64,000 bases of DNA from Flammulina velutipes (taxonomy: Eukaryota; Basidiomycota; Agaricomycetes; Agaricales; Physalacriaceae): contig CM022371.1 of NCBI GenBank assembly GCA_011800155.1, positions 2,914,001 through 2,978,000 of the forward strand, written 5' to 3'. Made by a program: the position numbers and the translations under genes. This document shows positions 14,622 through 25,336 of the stretch, in pieces. The notes beneath the pieces were generated by a model, which made no database searches, was not told the origin of the DNA, and saw nothing but the letters and a program-made list of their open reading frames with translations. Every line of letters starts with the position of its first letter. Position 1 is the stretch's first letter.

Positions 14622-16425
14622 TTAACGCCTTCCTGAAGTCTCAGCCCACTCTTTACTTCCCATCTGCACTAGACGAGAGCAGGCGCGCGCGAATGCAAAA
14701 ATTTCCTCCTCTCCAGTAAATATGGAACTAGAGCCAATTGTATCGGTTAATCCCTGGAGTGAGATAAGCTATCCGAACAGAGGAGTGAATAATGCACCAC
14801 TAACAAGATCATCCATGACACTTCTAAGATGGTCGGAAGGCGCCTCAGACTTCTTTTCTTCATCGGAAAATACTTGGTATATAGGAACTTCGGAGGTAAC
14901 GAAGAGCTTTGTCTGTAAAGATGGTGAGTATTGGTAGAGCAACGAGAACCAATGACTTGCCTTGCTTTCGTAACACGCGTCGATAAATGTGATGAACCTT
15001 CTCGCCTAGAATAGCTCGATAAGAAGGAAACAGAGAAATGGTACGTAATTTACTTTGTCTTTACTATCCAGACCCATCTTCGGAATATCTAGGAGGAACA
15101 CGGTGGGGAAGGTTTTGGTCACCTCTATGTAGTCCGCAGCGCTCAATGGCTTTCCACATAGATCATCGAAGTGGAACTTTGCGACGTCGTTGCTGCTTTC
15201 TGGAACTTTGAGCGTCCGACCCCAGATGCTGAGCGGCCGATTTCGCACAACTTCTTGACCGGAAGTAAGAGATTTGAATATTTTATTTAGCTCCAGCTCA
15301 TTCGTCGGAGTGAGAGGGTGATAGAACACTTTTGAAAGTGCGCGGGGTATTCGTCGGTAGTCGGTTCCGGAATCTAGATCGGTAACCTCGAAGCGTGTCT
15401 TTAGTAGCTCGATGGCGGGCACGAAACTTGAGCGTTGGATTCCGTTCTTGTAGAGGTCGTCAGGATGTCGGTTAGATGTCACAACGCAGACGACACCATA
15501 ATTTAGTAGGTTTTCCAGTAGCCGGCGAAGGATCATGGCGTCAGCAATGTCAGTGACCTGTAAATATGAATAAACGAGAGGCAGAAATTAATAGTTTGAC
15601 CATACCTGGAATTCGTCAAAGCAGAGAACATATGCCTCACTGGCGAGGTCACGGGCAACTGGTAGAATGGGATCGCCGCCCTTGTAACCCATTGCAATCT
15701 TTGCGGCATGTAAACGTTTGTGAACGTCAATCATGAATGCATGGAAGTGGACGCGTCGCTTTCGCTTGACATTCCGAGAGAGAGTATTGTAGAACAGGTC
15801 CATGAGCATAGTTTTGCCTGTTCCGACGTCGCCATACAGGTATAGACCGGCCGGTACGTTGTCTGGCGGGGCGGAAGGTATTGTGTCATTGCGAGAAAAC
15901 CAGCGAGATATCTGTATGATATGGATTATGATGGAGTTTGTACAAGGGAGATGTAGGACACACCAGTGAGGTAGAAGCAGAAGGGTCCGGAACCGAAGGT
16001 GGGGTGTAAGTAGTGAGTTTGTCGTGCAAGTCCTGGAGTTTTTGTATTATGCGTGTCTGATGGTCATCACCACGAAGAACACCAGTGTTTATTAGGCCGT
16101 GGTAATATTCCAGAGGAGAAACAAAGTCTGACATCGCTATTCAGTACAAGATGGGATAGGACTGATAATGCACACCTGTTTTAGACTCCTCTAAGGACGA
16201 CTGAGCAAGTGCTCGTGCGCCCGAGTGCAGAATTTCGTGCTCTGTAACACCAGGAGATGGTGAACCGCCCGCAAGTGTTGCGCCTGCGGCCTTTCCTCGT
16301 CCATGGATTGCTTGGGAGCGCGAGGTTGTTGAAGCTGTGGCGGTCGACAGTGTTCGGGAAATCTCCCATCTTGTACGTCTTGGAGTTGCTGAGATGAGCG
16401 CCGTCGCTGTCCTTGCGAATGTCAT
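14622..16425 (-). CDS. AFG1: AFG1-family mitochondrial ATPase
   Basis: This is the AFG1 (human LACE1/AFG1L) AAA-type ATPase of the mitochondrial inner membrane, involved in turnover of respiratory-chain subunits. The first 70 residues are Arg/Ser/Thr-rich without acids at the start (MTFARTATALISATPRRTRW), a typical mitochondrial presequence. Then come DFVSPLEYYHGLI, Walker A GDVGTGKT, HFHAFMIDVHKRLH, Walker B LCFDEFQVTDIADAM, VVTSNRHPDDLYKNG and, near the C-terminus, ARRFITFIDACYESK, TKLFVTSEVPIY and FTGEEEIFAFARACSRL. The stop is at 14622. One intron (14913-14960) has a GC donor. All canonical blocks of the family are present, so it should be active. Confidence 0.9.
14913..14960 (-). other. 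GC-AG intron in AFG1
   Basis: The 48-nt intron begins GCAAGT and ends TTACAG. It joins DACYESK to TKLFVTS, a join required by the AFG1 family. No GT donor in this stretch keeps the frame. Confidence 0.75.
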
Positions 16426-16542
16426 TAGTAGGAGTAGAGATGGTGGTAGATGGAAGCAAACAGCCCGAATGCGGACTTCGGATCATCCAAAACATGTAAC
16501 CGGATTGCCGATGGGCGGGACTTGCCTTTTGCGGCTTCTACG

Positions 16543-17404
16543 ATGAACGACGTTGACGAGACGTATATCTTGCTGCTGCTTGCGGACAGCAACCTGCCGA
16601 CTGGCTCTTTTGTCGCTTCCTCTGGCCTTGAGTCATACATGAAGCATGGCTTTGGTAAAGGAAACGTCACCGCTTTTGTCCGGGACAGCTTGTCTGCATA
16701 CGGCCGTAGTGCCCTTCCATTCGTCTCCGATGCCCACCGATTGACGATGCGATATCGGGACGCTGTGGCGAACGATCTCGAGTCACTAGTGAAGGATCTC
16801 GCGGCCCTCGAAGAACTATACGATGTGATAACTCTAAATCACGTTGCTCGTAGAGCATCCAAGGCGCAGGGCGTTGCGCTCCTCACTCTCTACACAAAGG
16901 CATTCTCGCCCCCGGTTACGCATTCGTCGACAGATCAAGCTGTTCAACAAAATGATGCGCGCATGGCCGCCTTCTTCGCTCGCTACAAGACAATGGTCAG
17001 GCGCGAAGACGCACATGGTCATCTACCTACTTGTTGGGGCGCTCTCACCGCAGCCCTCGGTTTGACATTAGGTATTCCTTTGAATAATGGTCGTCGACTT
17101 CTTTATCAATCTTCACTTAGAAAGAGCTTGCTATCTCCACCTATTCCTTCACGCCAGAGGGCTTTTGTCGGCGTCCGTGCGCCTAAATGACATCGGACCC
17201 TACAACGCTCAACAGCTTCTTCTCCATGCCGTGAGACCGATAGTAGCCACTGAAGCGGAGAGTTGTCGGGGGTTGACCACTGGCCTTGTCGAGAGCGAAG
17301 AACTCTTCGACGAGTGCTTGCAGGGCCCGGCAAATACCTGGCCATTAGGAGAAATTCTTGCGACTAGACATGATTTGCAGCATTCTCGTATCTTCAACAG
17401 CTGA
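16543..17404 (+). CDS. Urease accessory protein UreF
   Basis: UreF acts with UreD and UreG in the complex that inserts nickel into apo-urease. Two exons (16543-17071, 17121-17404) give 270 residues. Diagnostic stretches are LLLADSNLPTGSFVASSGLE, CWGALTAALGL, and after the intron ERACYLHLFLHARGLLSASV, NDIGPYNAQ and a C-terminal ATRHDLQHSRIFNS. An in-frame ATG at 16450 would add 31 residues. I prefer 16543 (MNDVDETYILLLLADS), because it places the conserved block at the usual distance from the N-terminus and leaves a 117-bp gap to the head-to-head AFG1 gene. No urease or other accessory gene is in the window. Confidence 0.9.
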
Positions 17405-17614
17405 AGGTCAGTGTTCTATTTGTGTTTCATCTGTCAACTCCTTGACCGTTGAATATTCATTATCAAGATCGGGGAATCCTTCACCACTCACTATTCGAAT
17501 TCGCCCATGCTCTCGAGGTGGGAACTTGTTCCCACTGAGTTGTGCCTCACTCCTGCAGTGTTCTATCTTCTTCTCGGACTCGAGGACACCATCATCAACA
17601 TTGGTCTCTCTCCA

Positions 17615-17835
17615 ATGCCATACCATCTACCCCTCACATTGAACGAATTCGAGACCTCGGACAATCCACGGAAGCTTGCTTGTTCACTCTCGCGCATTTT
17701 GGATTATAACTTTGCATACACAATGTAAGCGTTGAACACATGTTCTGAATCACGGACTGACCGTGCAGAGTAGAACTCGTTGACCTTGACGGGTCATACG
17801 TTGAAATGGGCAAAAGGAACTATCAGCTACATTGA
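17615..17835 (+). CDS. Putative 58-residue small protein, two exons
   Basis: Exons 17615-17724 and 17769-17835 join across an intron with GTAAGC donor and CGTGCAG acceptor, giving 58 residues in one frame. The product includes TLNEFETSDNPRKLACSLSR, ILDYNFAYTIVELVDLDGSY and a C-terminal VEMGKRNYQLH. The splice removes a stop immediately after the exon 1 codon and extends the frame sensibly, which supports it. No family is recognised. The frame is open upstream to 17507, so a longer N-terminus is possible. It lies 210 bp after the UreF stop and could be read as a distinct small gene or the 3' part of one whose first exons are not seen. Confidence 0.45.
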
Positions 17836-18225
17836 AATCCTCGAAGTAAAGTGTATATGTATGCCGTTCCCGAAGCGTACCACCATTGGTCACCTCGCAA
17901 TTGTCACACACACATATACAGGTTTCGGCTATCCCCCATTCCCCAATCCTTCCGATGTGTCGCCGAGCGGATTTCGACTAGACACTATGGTGAGTGTCTA
18001 GTTTATCGCAAAGCTCGGCCAATCAATGTTGTAAAACTGCAATATAACGGGAAAACCTCGTAGATCAACGAGCCCATGAAGATCGGGGTCAATCGATATG
18101 GTGTCGGAAGCCTCGACTTCGCGCTATTGATCAGACTGCCCATTTGAACAAGTGCATGTGCTCCCCTTCCACGGATATAAAAGTCTGGAGATTGCGACGA
18201 CTTCCTGCACTCACTTTTTCGTACC
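17836..18225. other. Intergenic region upstream of the sugar transporter
   Basis: The region holds the promoter of the transporter gene, including a good TATA box. Otherwise only short frames on both strands are present and none could be extended. Confidence 0.45.
18176..18183 (+). promoter_or_regulatory. TATA box (TATAAAAG) of the sugar transporter gene
   Basis: A perfect TATAAAAG lies 42 bp before the start codon at 18226. It implies a short 5' leader and a strong, probably regulated promoter. Confidence 0.55.
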
Positions 18226-20872
18226 ATGTCTCAGGAAAAGGTTGTCGATCACAATAGCTTGGAGGACGACACGAAACAGCATGTTCCGCATGTTCCAGAG
18301 GATGCAAAGATTCTTGAGGTCACCAATGCCGATCTTGCTTTAGCGCTGTCGACTGGCCCAAAGCTGAAGGCGACCAGCAGAGAGTCTATTCAGCTATTCC
18401 TGCTTTTGAGCGTAGCATTCATGGGTAGCATGTCTAACGGCTTCGATGGACAAGGCAGGTTGTCATGTTAGGGATCCTTATAAAAGCTGACCGTCGACCC
18501 CACGGTGTAGTAATGGGTGCTGTCAATGGAATGCAGTACGTCTGACGTTACGAGGCTTGAATCAAACTCTTACGTTTATCTAGGCAGTACCTTGATTACT
18601 TTAAGATTGACGGTAAGGATGCGGGTGGTGGTGTGGGGACGGTCACAGCTATTATATTTGGCATTGTACGTCTTTCAGCCGACTCGAATATTTCTCCGTC
18701 TGATCGCATTTCCAGTACTCCATCGGTATGTTGCCAGATGTTTCTCTGAACGAAGCAAGAACTGAACACCGTCGTTAAGGCCAAATTGTGGGCGTCGCTG
18801 TTGCGGGACCTGTCACGGATCGTTTTGGTCGTCGAGGAGGCATGGTACACATTCTACTTCCTACTTGTCACGGATGGATATTTACTCGGCTTCTCAGTTT
18901 ACTGGTTCTATGATTATTATCATTGGTGCGTTGATTCCCCATGGGGTTCCGCCAGTTTTGATGCTGATTATAGGTGCAATCGTTGTTACTGTGGCAAAGA
19001 CTCAAGACTATCTATTGGCCGGCAGATTCGTCCTTGGGTTCGGCGTATCGATCACGACGACAGCTGCACCAGCCTATGTTGTTGAGATGTCTCCTCCACA
19101 ATGGCGTGGTCGCTTGACTGGCCTGTGAGCGTTCTTCTCGCTTTTGTTGAGGTCTTTATACCCACAGAACACTCTAGGTACAACAGTGAGTTCAGTTTGA
19201 CCATTGGGAGAGCGTCTACTCATCACAGTAACAGCATTCTACTACACTGGCTCCATATTGTGCAGTACGTTATTGACTGATCTGACGTTGAGATCATCTT
19301 TTGAACGTTCGCATTAGCTGGTATCACGATTGCTACTGGACGAATGTCTGGTACCACGTCGTTCCGTGCACCGTTGGGTATTCAAATTGCCCCCGCTGGT
19401 ATTCTCGCGATATTTGTGTGGCTCCTCCCAGAGGTATGTCATTATTCGGTACTTGTCCTTCCTTCCTGATCCCGGTGTTGTCAGTCCCCTAGGTGGCTTA
19501 TGGCCACAGGCAAGACTGACCAAGCTCGTGCCATTCTAGCGAAATATCATGGTGCTGGTGACACAAATGCTCCTTTAGTGGCCCTTCAAATGAAAGAATT
19601 TGAGGAGTCTATTCAACTGGATGCCTCGGATAAAAGATGGTGAGTTCCTCATGTTGCGAAGCATCATATTACTTCCATCGCTTACAATGAACATAGGTGG
19701 GACTATTCTGAGCTTGTCAACACACACAATGCCAGATATCGTACATTCATGATGTTGCTGATGGGATTTTTTGGCCAATGGTCTGGAAATGGTCTTGGGT
19801 ATGTCCTACTTCATGAAAAGCCGCCGTAGTTCTTACTGTGGCGTAGCTATTTCTTGACGATCTTATTCGCAAACGCTGGCATAACCTCTCAGGACCGTCG
19901 TCTGGTTCTCAACTTTGTGAACACCGTTGTTTCGGCTACCGGTGCTCTCCTCGGGACGTCGCTGACTGACAAGGTTGGACGAAGGACGATGTGGTTCTGG
20001 GGCACATTGGCTAGTGCTGGCATGTTGGCTATTGTTACTGGTACGTCCGAAACTTCACCACGAGACCGATGAGACCTACATGCTGATACCATGTATTTAG
20101 GCTGTACCGCGAAGTTCGGTGCTGAAGGCAGTAATCCAGCTGGTGCTACGGCGGCCATCGCCTTCATTTGTGCGTGTACCATTGTTACCACTGACACCCG
20201 AGCTGACCTCTCGGTAGTCATATTCAATTGGGTGTACAGCTTGACATATACACCTCTCCAGGCTCTGTACCCTTCAGAATGTTTGGCTTATAATACTCGG
20301 TGCGTGGTCGCTTCCCGGTGTTCCAGGCCTTTGCGCTGATACTTCGCGCTAGAGCCAAGGGCATGGCTATGTAAGTTTCATCGCACGAACCATACACTGG
20401 GAATTAAGCACGTACTTCTAGGTACTCATTTGCAGTGAGCTGCGCCAGCTTCGTCACTACCTACGCTGGCCCCATTGCACTTGATCGTATCAAATGGAAG
20501 GTACACAATCCGAACAATACTGACAGAGCACAAAACTAATTTCAATGGGTGTAGTATTACATCGTCTACGTCGTCTGGGATATCTTCGAGTGTGCTACGA
20601 TCTGGTTCTTCGCTGTGGAAACGAAAGGCCGTACCCTGTAAAGTGGTCTCCTTGTTTTTTTAAATATGCTTACTCATGGGCATTTTCAAGTGAGGAATTA
20701 GACGAGATTTTCTCCGTGAGTTACTTTCCGTGACTCCGGGTATCGTTCTGGAGCTTACTTTTTTTTCCAGAGTCGGCACCCAGTACGCACGTCGATTGCG
20801 AAGAAGAAGGTTGCGATGGTCAAGGAGGCTGGCGAGACGCAACTCGTTTCTGTGGCACCTCCAACTGTGTAG
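18226..20872 (+). CDS. MFS sugar transporter (hexose/lactose-permease type)
   Basis: This is a sugar porter of the major facilitator superfamily, with 12 expected membrane helices in the plasma membrane. It starts MSQEKVVDHNSLEDD, with a polar N-terminal tail of about 55 residues, then a first helix (FLLLSVAFMGSMSNGFDGQ). Family signatures are GPVTDRFGRRGG between helices 2 and 3, AGRFVLGFGVSI, PAYVVEMSPPQWRGRLTG after helix 4, LLPESPRWLMATGK after helix 6, DKVGRRTMW in the second half, PSECLAYNTR joined to AKGMAM, and VETKGRTLEELDEIF after helix 12. PESPRW and VETKGRTLEE are diagnostic for sugar transporters. About twelve short introns split it. The C-terminal tail ends SVAPPTV before the stop at 20870-20872. 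The substrate cannot be told from sequence. Confidence 0.88.
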
Positions 20873-21261
20873 ATTGTACCCTATCACGTATATGGATAAC
20901 ATATGTATCAACTCAGAAATACCCTATCCCCTCAATTGCCCGACGCGAAACCCGCCAATCCTTGACGCTCAGGTGCTAGAAAGGCTGTGTTCTATTGTAA
21001 ATTGAAGAGGCAATATCGGACGATCTCCGTTAACACATCCTGACCGCTGCGGTTGCGGTAGTAGTCAATGGGCGCGGCTCGATCTCAGTTTAAACGAAGT
21101 GGCGACTGCCGCAAGACCGCCATCATACTGAAGCCTAAACATCATGCATCATATCCCGGCCATCATGCATCAGGGTGGTGTTCGAACGATGCGTATATCA
21201 TGAATCATTGCATGAAACCTCTCTCATCGCCTCTTTCTCTTCTTCCCTCTCCGTTGGAGCC
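20873..21261. other. Intergenic region upstream of chitinase
   Basis: The region is the 3' flank of the transporter and the promoter of the chitinase gene. It contains a 12-bp direct repeat, listed separately. No gene was found. Confidence 0.5.
21140..21172. repeat. 12-bp direct repeat CATCATGCATCA in chitinase promoter
   Basis: Two copies (21140-21151 and 21161-21172) are spaced 21 bp start to start, that is two helical turns, about 90-120 bp before the chitinase ATG. Each contains the palindrome ATGCAT. The spacing suits a pair of factor sites on one face of the DNA; the function is inferred. Confidence 0.4.
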
Positions 21262-22692
21262 ATGATCTTCAAACCTCTCTTTTTTGCGCTCTCTGCCCTC
21301 CCATTCATTCGTGCTCAGATCGCTGTGGGGTATTATGCTGGATGGCATGCAGATGAGGGATTCCCGCTCTCTTCAGTCAGCTGGTCGAAGTACACTGCTG
21401 TGAACTACGCTTTTGCGTGAGTTGTTCATTTTCCCGTTCCCTACACGACTAACGCTCTGGCCAATGTCTAGTGAAACTACCGACGATGTTCACGTACTTT
21501 CGTTGGAAGGTTCGAACCCCGAAGTCTTTCCCGAATTCGTTGCTGCAGCCAAATCAAATGTTCGTCGATCCTCCGCCTGGTTCCGCGTGGGGTAATTGTT
21601 GACCTTCAAATCTTCTCCTAGGGTGTGAAAGCTTTTATTTCCATCGGTGGATGGACAGGATCCCGATTCTTCTCCTCGGCGGTTGGCTCAGCAGAGAACC
21701 GTACCGCCTTTGTGAACACTGTGGTAACCTTTGCCGCCCAATGGCAGCTCGATGGTGTTGATCTGGAGTATGCCTCCCGTCTCTATGATATGTTCTATCT
21801 CTGATAACAATTTCCAGCTGGGAATACCCCAATAATCAAGGTCTCGGTTGCAACACTATCAATGCCAACGACACGGCCAACTACCTCGCCTTCCTCCAGG
21901 AACTCCGCGCCCATCCTTTGGGGGAAAAGCTTGAAGTTTCCGCTGCTGTGTCTATCAACCCCTTCATGAACGCAGAAGGATCACCCTCTGCAAACGTTTC
22001 AGCATTTAGCGAGGTGTTCGACTACCTCGTTGTCATGAACTATGACCTTTGGGGCTCTTGGAGCTCCAGTGTAGGGCCTAACGGCGCGCTCAATGATACC
22101 TGCGCCGAAGCACCGAATCAGCAAGGCTCCGCAGTCCATGCTGTCAAAAGATGGACGAGCGCTGGCTTCCCTAAAGAGAAGCTCTTGCTTGGTCTACCCG
22201 CATATGGTCACTCATTCAGCGTCAAGTCGGAGGATGCCTGGGTCAATGGTACCGAAACTTTAGCGCTCTACGCTCCCTTCAATTCCACCATTCGTCCGGT
22301 TGGCGATTCGTGGGATGATCCTGCGGGTGAGATCGACGCTTGCGGCGTCGCAACCCAACAAGCCGGTGTAGTCACATTCTGGGGTCTGGTCGAACAGGGT
22401 TACCTGGATGATTCAGGCAAAGCCCTCGTTCCCTATATCTTTGATAACTGCTCGCAAACTGTAAGTTTTCTTTCCGCGACAGACTTGCAAGTTGCTGACC
22501 TTCCATTGGCAGCCTTTCGTTTACAACACTACTACCCAAGTGATGATCAGCTACGACAACGCCGACTCCTTTGCCGCCAAAGGACAATATGTCAAAGACA
22601 GTGGACTTGGTGGTATCGCTATATGGGAAGCTGGCGGCGACCACAAGGATATCCTATTGGATTCCGTTCGGTCGAAGCTGTTTTCAACATGA
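21262..22692 (+). CDS. Secreted GH18 chitinase
   Basis: This is an endo-type chitinase fold hydrolysing beta-1,4-GlcNAc chains, secreted or wall-associated. It starts with a signal peptide (MIFKPLFFALSALPFIRA), then QIAVGYYAGWHADEGFP. The substrate-binding block is KAFISIGGWTGSRFFS. The catalytic motif DxxDxDxE reads LDGVDLDWEYP once the intron 21768-21817 is removed; that intron splits the codon of the third Asp. Further signatures are VVMNYDLWGSWSSSVGPN, LLLGLPAYGHSFSV and GIAIWEAGGD. All catalytic residues are present. No carbohydrate-binding module or Ser/Thr-rich linker is attached, so the enzyme is a catalytic domain only, about 420 residues. Five exons are visible. Roles could be hyphal wall remodelling or attack on other fungi or insects. 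Confidence 0.92.
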
Positions 22693-22821
22693 TGTCTGAG
22701 TTATGGGTGTGATACTTTCTTTTTGAATCTAGTACTTGCTGGCACTTTTCACCTTCTCTTGAGAAATCGAAATAATATTTAGTAACACCGTATCGATCGA
22801 AATCAGCTGACCGTTTCTAAC

Positions 22822-23540
22822 ATGTCCTCCATCTCCTTCCGCGATTCGATCCGGTGGCTCCCTCATGAAGCCAGCGAACCAACAGAGACTCTCGTGCTGA
22901 CGGGAAAGGATACCAATACCTTCCTGGACGTGCGCTTTCTAAAGGAATCAACCGAGCTAGACTGGGCATTTGCTGGATATAGAGAACATGAAGGTGCTGA
23001 ACTCGCCACTTAAGCTCTCTTGATACTTATCGATCTCAAAAGATTTGAACACTACACGATTCATCCATATCATTGATTCCCGAACTAAGGTACTTCGCTA
23101 TGCTCGTCTACTTGGGAACAGATTAGTTGAACAAAATATCAACACTTATGTAGGATGCGAACAATGTCATAGATCAAGGGAAAAACTCCCCTCTTCCAGA
23201 TGGCCGGACTTTGGAAGCTGGCGAAATGATCAACCCAGCCACAGGGCAGATGGCAAAGTATGAAGAAGTTTGGAGGGATGAGAAGAGTGGGAAATGCTTG
23301 TTTGTACGGAACCTACAGCAAACGGCCTGGTATGCGCGTGTAGGGCGGTGGCACCTAGGGCTTGGAAGAGATGATGAAGATTTCTGGGCTTGGAGAGCTT
23401 TTTGTGACGAGGATAGCGGCGTTTGGGAGGTGAAGAACCTCACTAAAGGCGGAGAGAAACATGTCTGGATTTTACCAGAAGATCCGACAGAGATACATGG
23501 ACCTTGGGAAGTGCTTGAATATAGTACGACGTCCATCTGA
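22822..23540 (+). CDS. HRI1-like protein
   Basis: Three exons give about 200 residues. It starts MSSISFRDSIRWL with LVLTGKDTNTFLDVRFLKE and ELDWAFAGYREHE, then across introns RFIHIIDSRTKD, NSPLPDGRTLEAGEMINPAT and KYEEVWRDEKSG, and ends with HGPWEVLEY. The layout of two beta-rich halves with LDWAFAG and a GxMxNPxTGxxxxYEEVWR stretch fits the HRI1 family. In yeast that is a small cytosolic protein linked to the Hrr25 kinase and to the Sec complex, of unclear function. The identification is from recalled family features and is moderate. No signal or membrane segment is seen. Confidence 0.6.
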
Positions 23541-23689
23541 TTGTAAGGAATTTGACTTCGACCTGGGATGATTTAGTTGTGGGATGTGGCGTAATACATG
23601 TCTTCTCAAGATTATTTAGTTCGCATATTTCATGACTACTGGTTAAATGTACAATGACTTGAATATACTATTTCCTGTAGGCTCCATGA

Positions 23690-25015
23690 TTATCGCCTTG
23701 CGAAATATTGAATCCTGCGGTTACCAGCATATGGATAGGGCTTCAATCCCTTCACAGTCCTCAGAGCAGAAACCATGTTGCTCCCTATCAGAGTTCTGAC
23801 TTTGTCGCAGGACTCTGCCAAAGTCATGAACCTCATGTGAGGTGAAATACACTCCAAGAGCTCGGCGGCGTTCTGTGTGTACACATCCGTGAGACCCAAC
23901 CGTTGGAGCTGACACCGCGACCGTTGAACAAGGTTCCTGATCGAAGTTACGGTAGAGCCTCGCCAGGGAGAGTGACCGTCTTCCTGCCAGGTGACATCCA
24001 GACGCGTAAGACGAGGAGTGTTAAGCATGTTGAAGAAAGTGGCAGGTATGATCTGGTCCAAATGATTTCCGCGGATACTGAGCTCGACAGTATGGACCCG
24101 AGACAGAATAGGTTGCCTATGTTTGACCTCGTATGAGTCAGGATACACAGGTGTCATGTCGCATGGGTAAAAAGAGAACTTGACAATTGTCAAATTGTGG
24201 CAGTTGTGCAATATCTGGACAAGGGAGAGAATGTCTAGGCGAAAGGAACCGCAGCTCGACTGAAGGACCAATTCGCTGAGACTGCGCCGGAGATGTACGA
24301 TGGTTCTCAGTAACCCATTCAATGAACTATCGGTCCGCGAGATGGAGAGAATACGAAGGTTGCGAGTGCACCTTAGAATTTCATCCAACGTTGGCTCGAA
24401 GATGGTACGATCCGGGATGTTATAGCGCGGGACGTTCTGTCCTATGTCGTAAGAGTGAAAAGACGGGGTTATATTGCCCCCTTCGATGTTGTGGTCTGTA
24501 AGCACAAACTCTTCAAGTATCTCGAGCTGCAAGCTCCCTTGAAAAGCAGCCTGCCTTAACGGAGAAAGAACAAGCAAGGAAAGACCTTTCAAGTCGAATG
24601 TCAGGCGCTGCAGGCGTCGACTATTTGCTACAATCGTAGTAAATTCCATGCGTGGCTCAGATCCGTCGTAGTCGCTGTGCGCGCTAAGGAAGAGAGACAG
24701 AGGGAGTGTGTTGGATTTCGACAGGACACCGCGAAGGCGTTGATTAGCCCGAGACGTACGGGGGATCTTGACGGAGATGCAAGTCCAGGCGCTTGGCAGG
24801 TTGGCGATTGACTCCCAGAGTTTGCAAACCGCCATGAAATCATTGGTCCGAGTAACGAGGAGGAATGGCACGTAAAAGTAATAGATGAGGCTGAGTATTT
24901 CAGGGGGAAAGTCTTGAATAAGGGAGCGGCGTCGCCGCTGGCGTCGAGGAGCACTGGCAGGTGCGAGGAAAGGAACGTCACGGTGAGCTCCGTGTCCTTG
25001 TCGGCGGGTGTTCAT
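23690..25015 (-). CDS. F-box protein, single exon, 441 aa
   Basis: One uninterrupted frame of 441 residues starts MNTRRQGHGAHRDV at 25015. Residues about 30-75 form an F-box-like domain (IQDFPPEILSLIYYF, then VCKLWESIANLPSAW and WTCISV), the Skp1-binding part of SCF ubiquitin ligases. The rest has irregular Leu-rich repeats (RRLQRLTFDLKGLSLLVL, NLRILSISRTDSSLNGLL, LTRLDVTWQEDG, QLQRLGLTDVYTQNAAEL) and likely binds substrate. Such intron-poor F-box/LRR genes are greatly expanded in mushrooms. The substrate is unknown. The lack of introns contrasts with its neighbours and fits recent duplication or retroposition, which is inference. Confidence 0.85.
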   Translation of the reverse strand: MNTRRQGHGAHRDVPFLAPASAPRRQRRRRSLIQDFPPEILSLIYYFYVPFLLVTRTNDFMAVCKLWESIANLPSAWTCISVKIPRTSRANQRLRGVLSKSNTLPLSLFLSAHSDYDGSEPRMEFTTIVANSRRLQRLTFDLKGLSLLVLSPLRQAAFQGSLQLEILEEFVLTDHNIEGGNITPSFHSYDIGQNVPRYNIPDRTIFEPTLDEILRCTRNLRILSISRTDSSLNGLLRTIVHLRRSLSELVLQSSCGSFRLDILSLVQILHNCHNLTIVKFSFYPCDMTPVYPDSYEVKHRQPILSRVHTVELSIRGNHLDQIIPATFFNMLNTPRLTRLDVTWQEDGHSPWRGSTVTSIRNLVQRSRCQLQRLGLTDVYTQNAAELLECISPHMRFMTLAESCDKVRTLIGSNMVSALRTVKGLKPYPYAGNRRIQYFARR

Positions 25016-25336
25016 GGGGCGGCTGGCTTTGAAGAGGAGGAGGGGGGAAATTTGGAAGGGAATTGGAGTTCTGTGAGGGCAGAGACAAGCCTGTCATTTA
25101 TATCGAAATACGGCATTGTTCCCCATGTACGTTTGTTTTTGTTCCCTGTTTGCGCCCAGTTGCCAACGCAATGGCAAAACAAGAGCTGGTAGGTCCCAGT
25201 CTCCCAGAACAAGCGACATGGCTGTAAGAGGAACAAGGCAGTGTATGACTATAGAATCCAATTGTCGATGTCCCAGCAACGGTTGCAACAGAGGTGAAGA
25301 GGAGTCCTGATGGCGTAGCTTCAAGAATTGAGCAGG
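25016..25336. other. Intergenic region between F-box and M28 genes
   Basis: The region carries divergent promoters. A search on the plus strand for an upstream signal-peptide exon of the peptidase gene found only a doubtful candidate (ATG near 25118, MYVCFCSLFAP...), which could not be joined cleanly. No other gene was seen. Confidence 0.4.

Noticed and set aside
17408..17626. Minus-strand open frame of 72 codons next to the UreF stop
   Set aside because: It has decent composition, but a plus-strand two-exon frame across the following segment joins better and no supporting exon for the minus frame was found.
21500..21525. T-loop-like GGTTCGAACCCC as a possible tRNA
   Set aside because: It lies in a chitinase exon in the right frame and no acceptor or anticodon stems pair around it.
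25116..25310. Candidate upstream exon of the M28 gene starting MYVCFCSLFAP
   Set aside because: No donor and acceptor pair joins it in frame to the peptidase exon, and it is only weakly signal-like.
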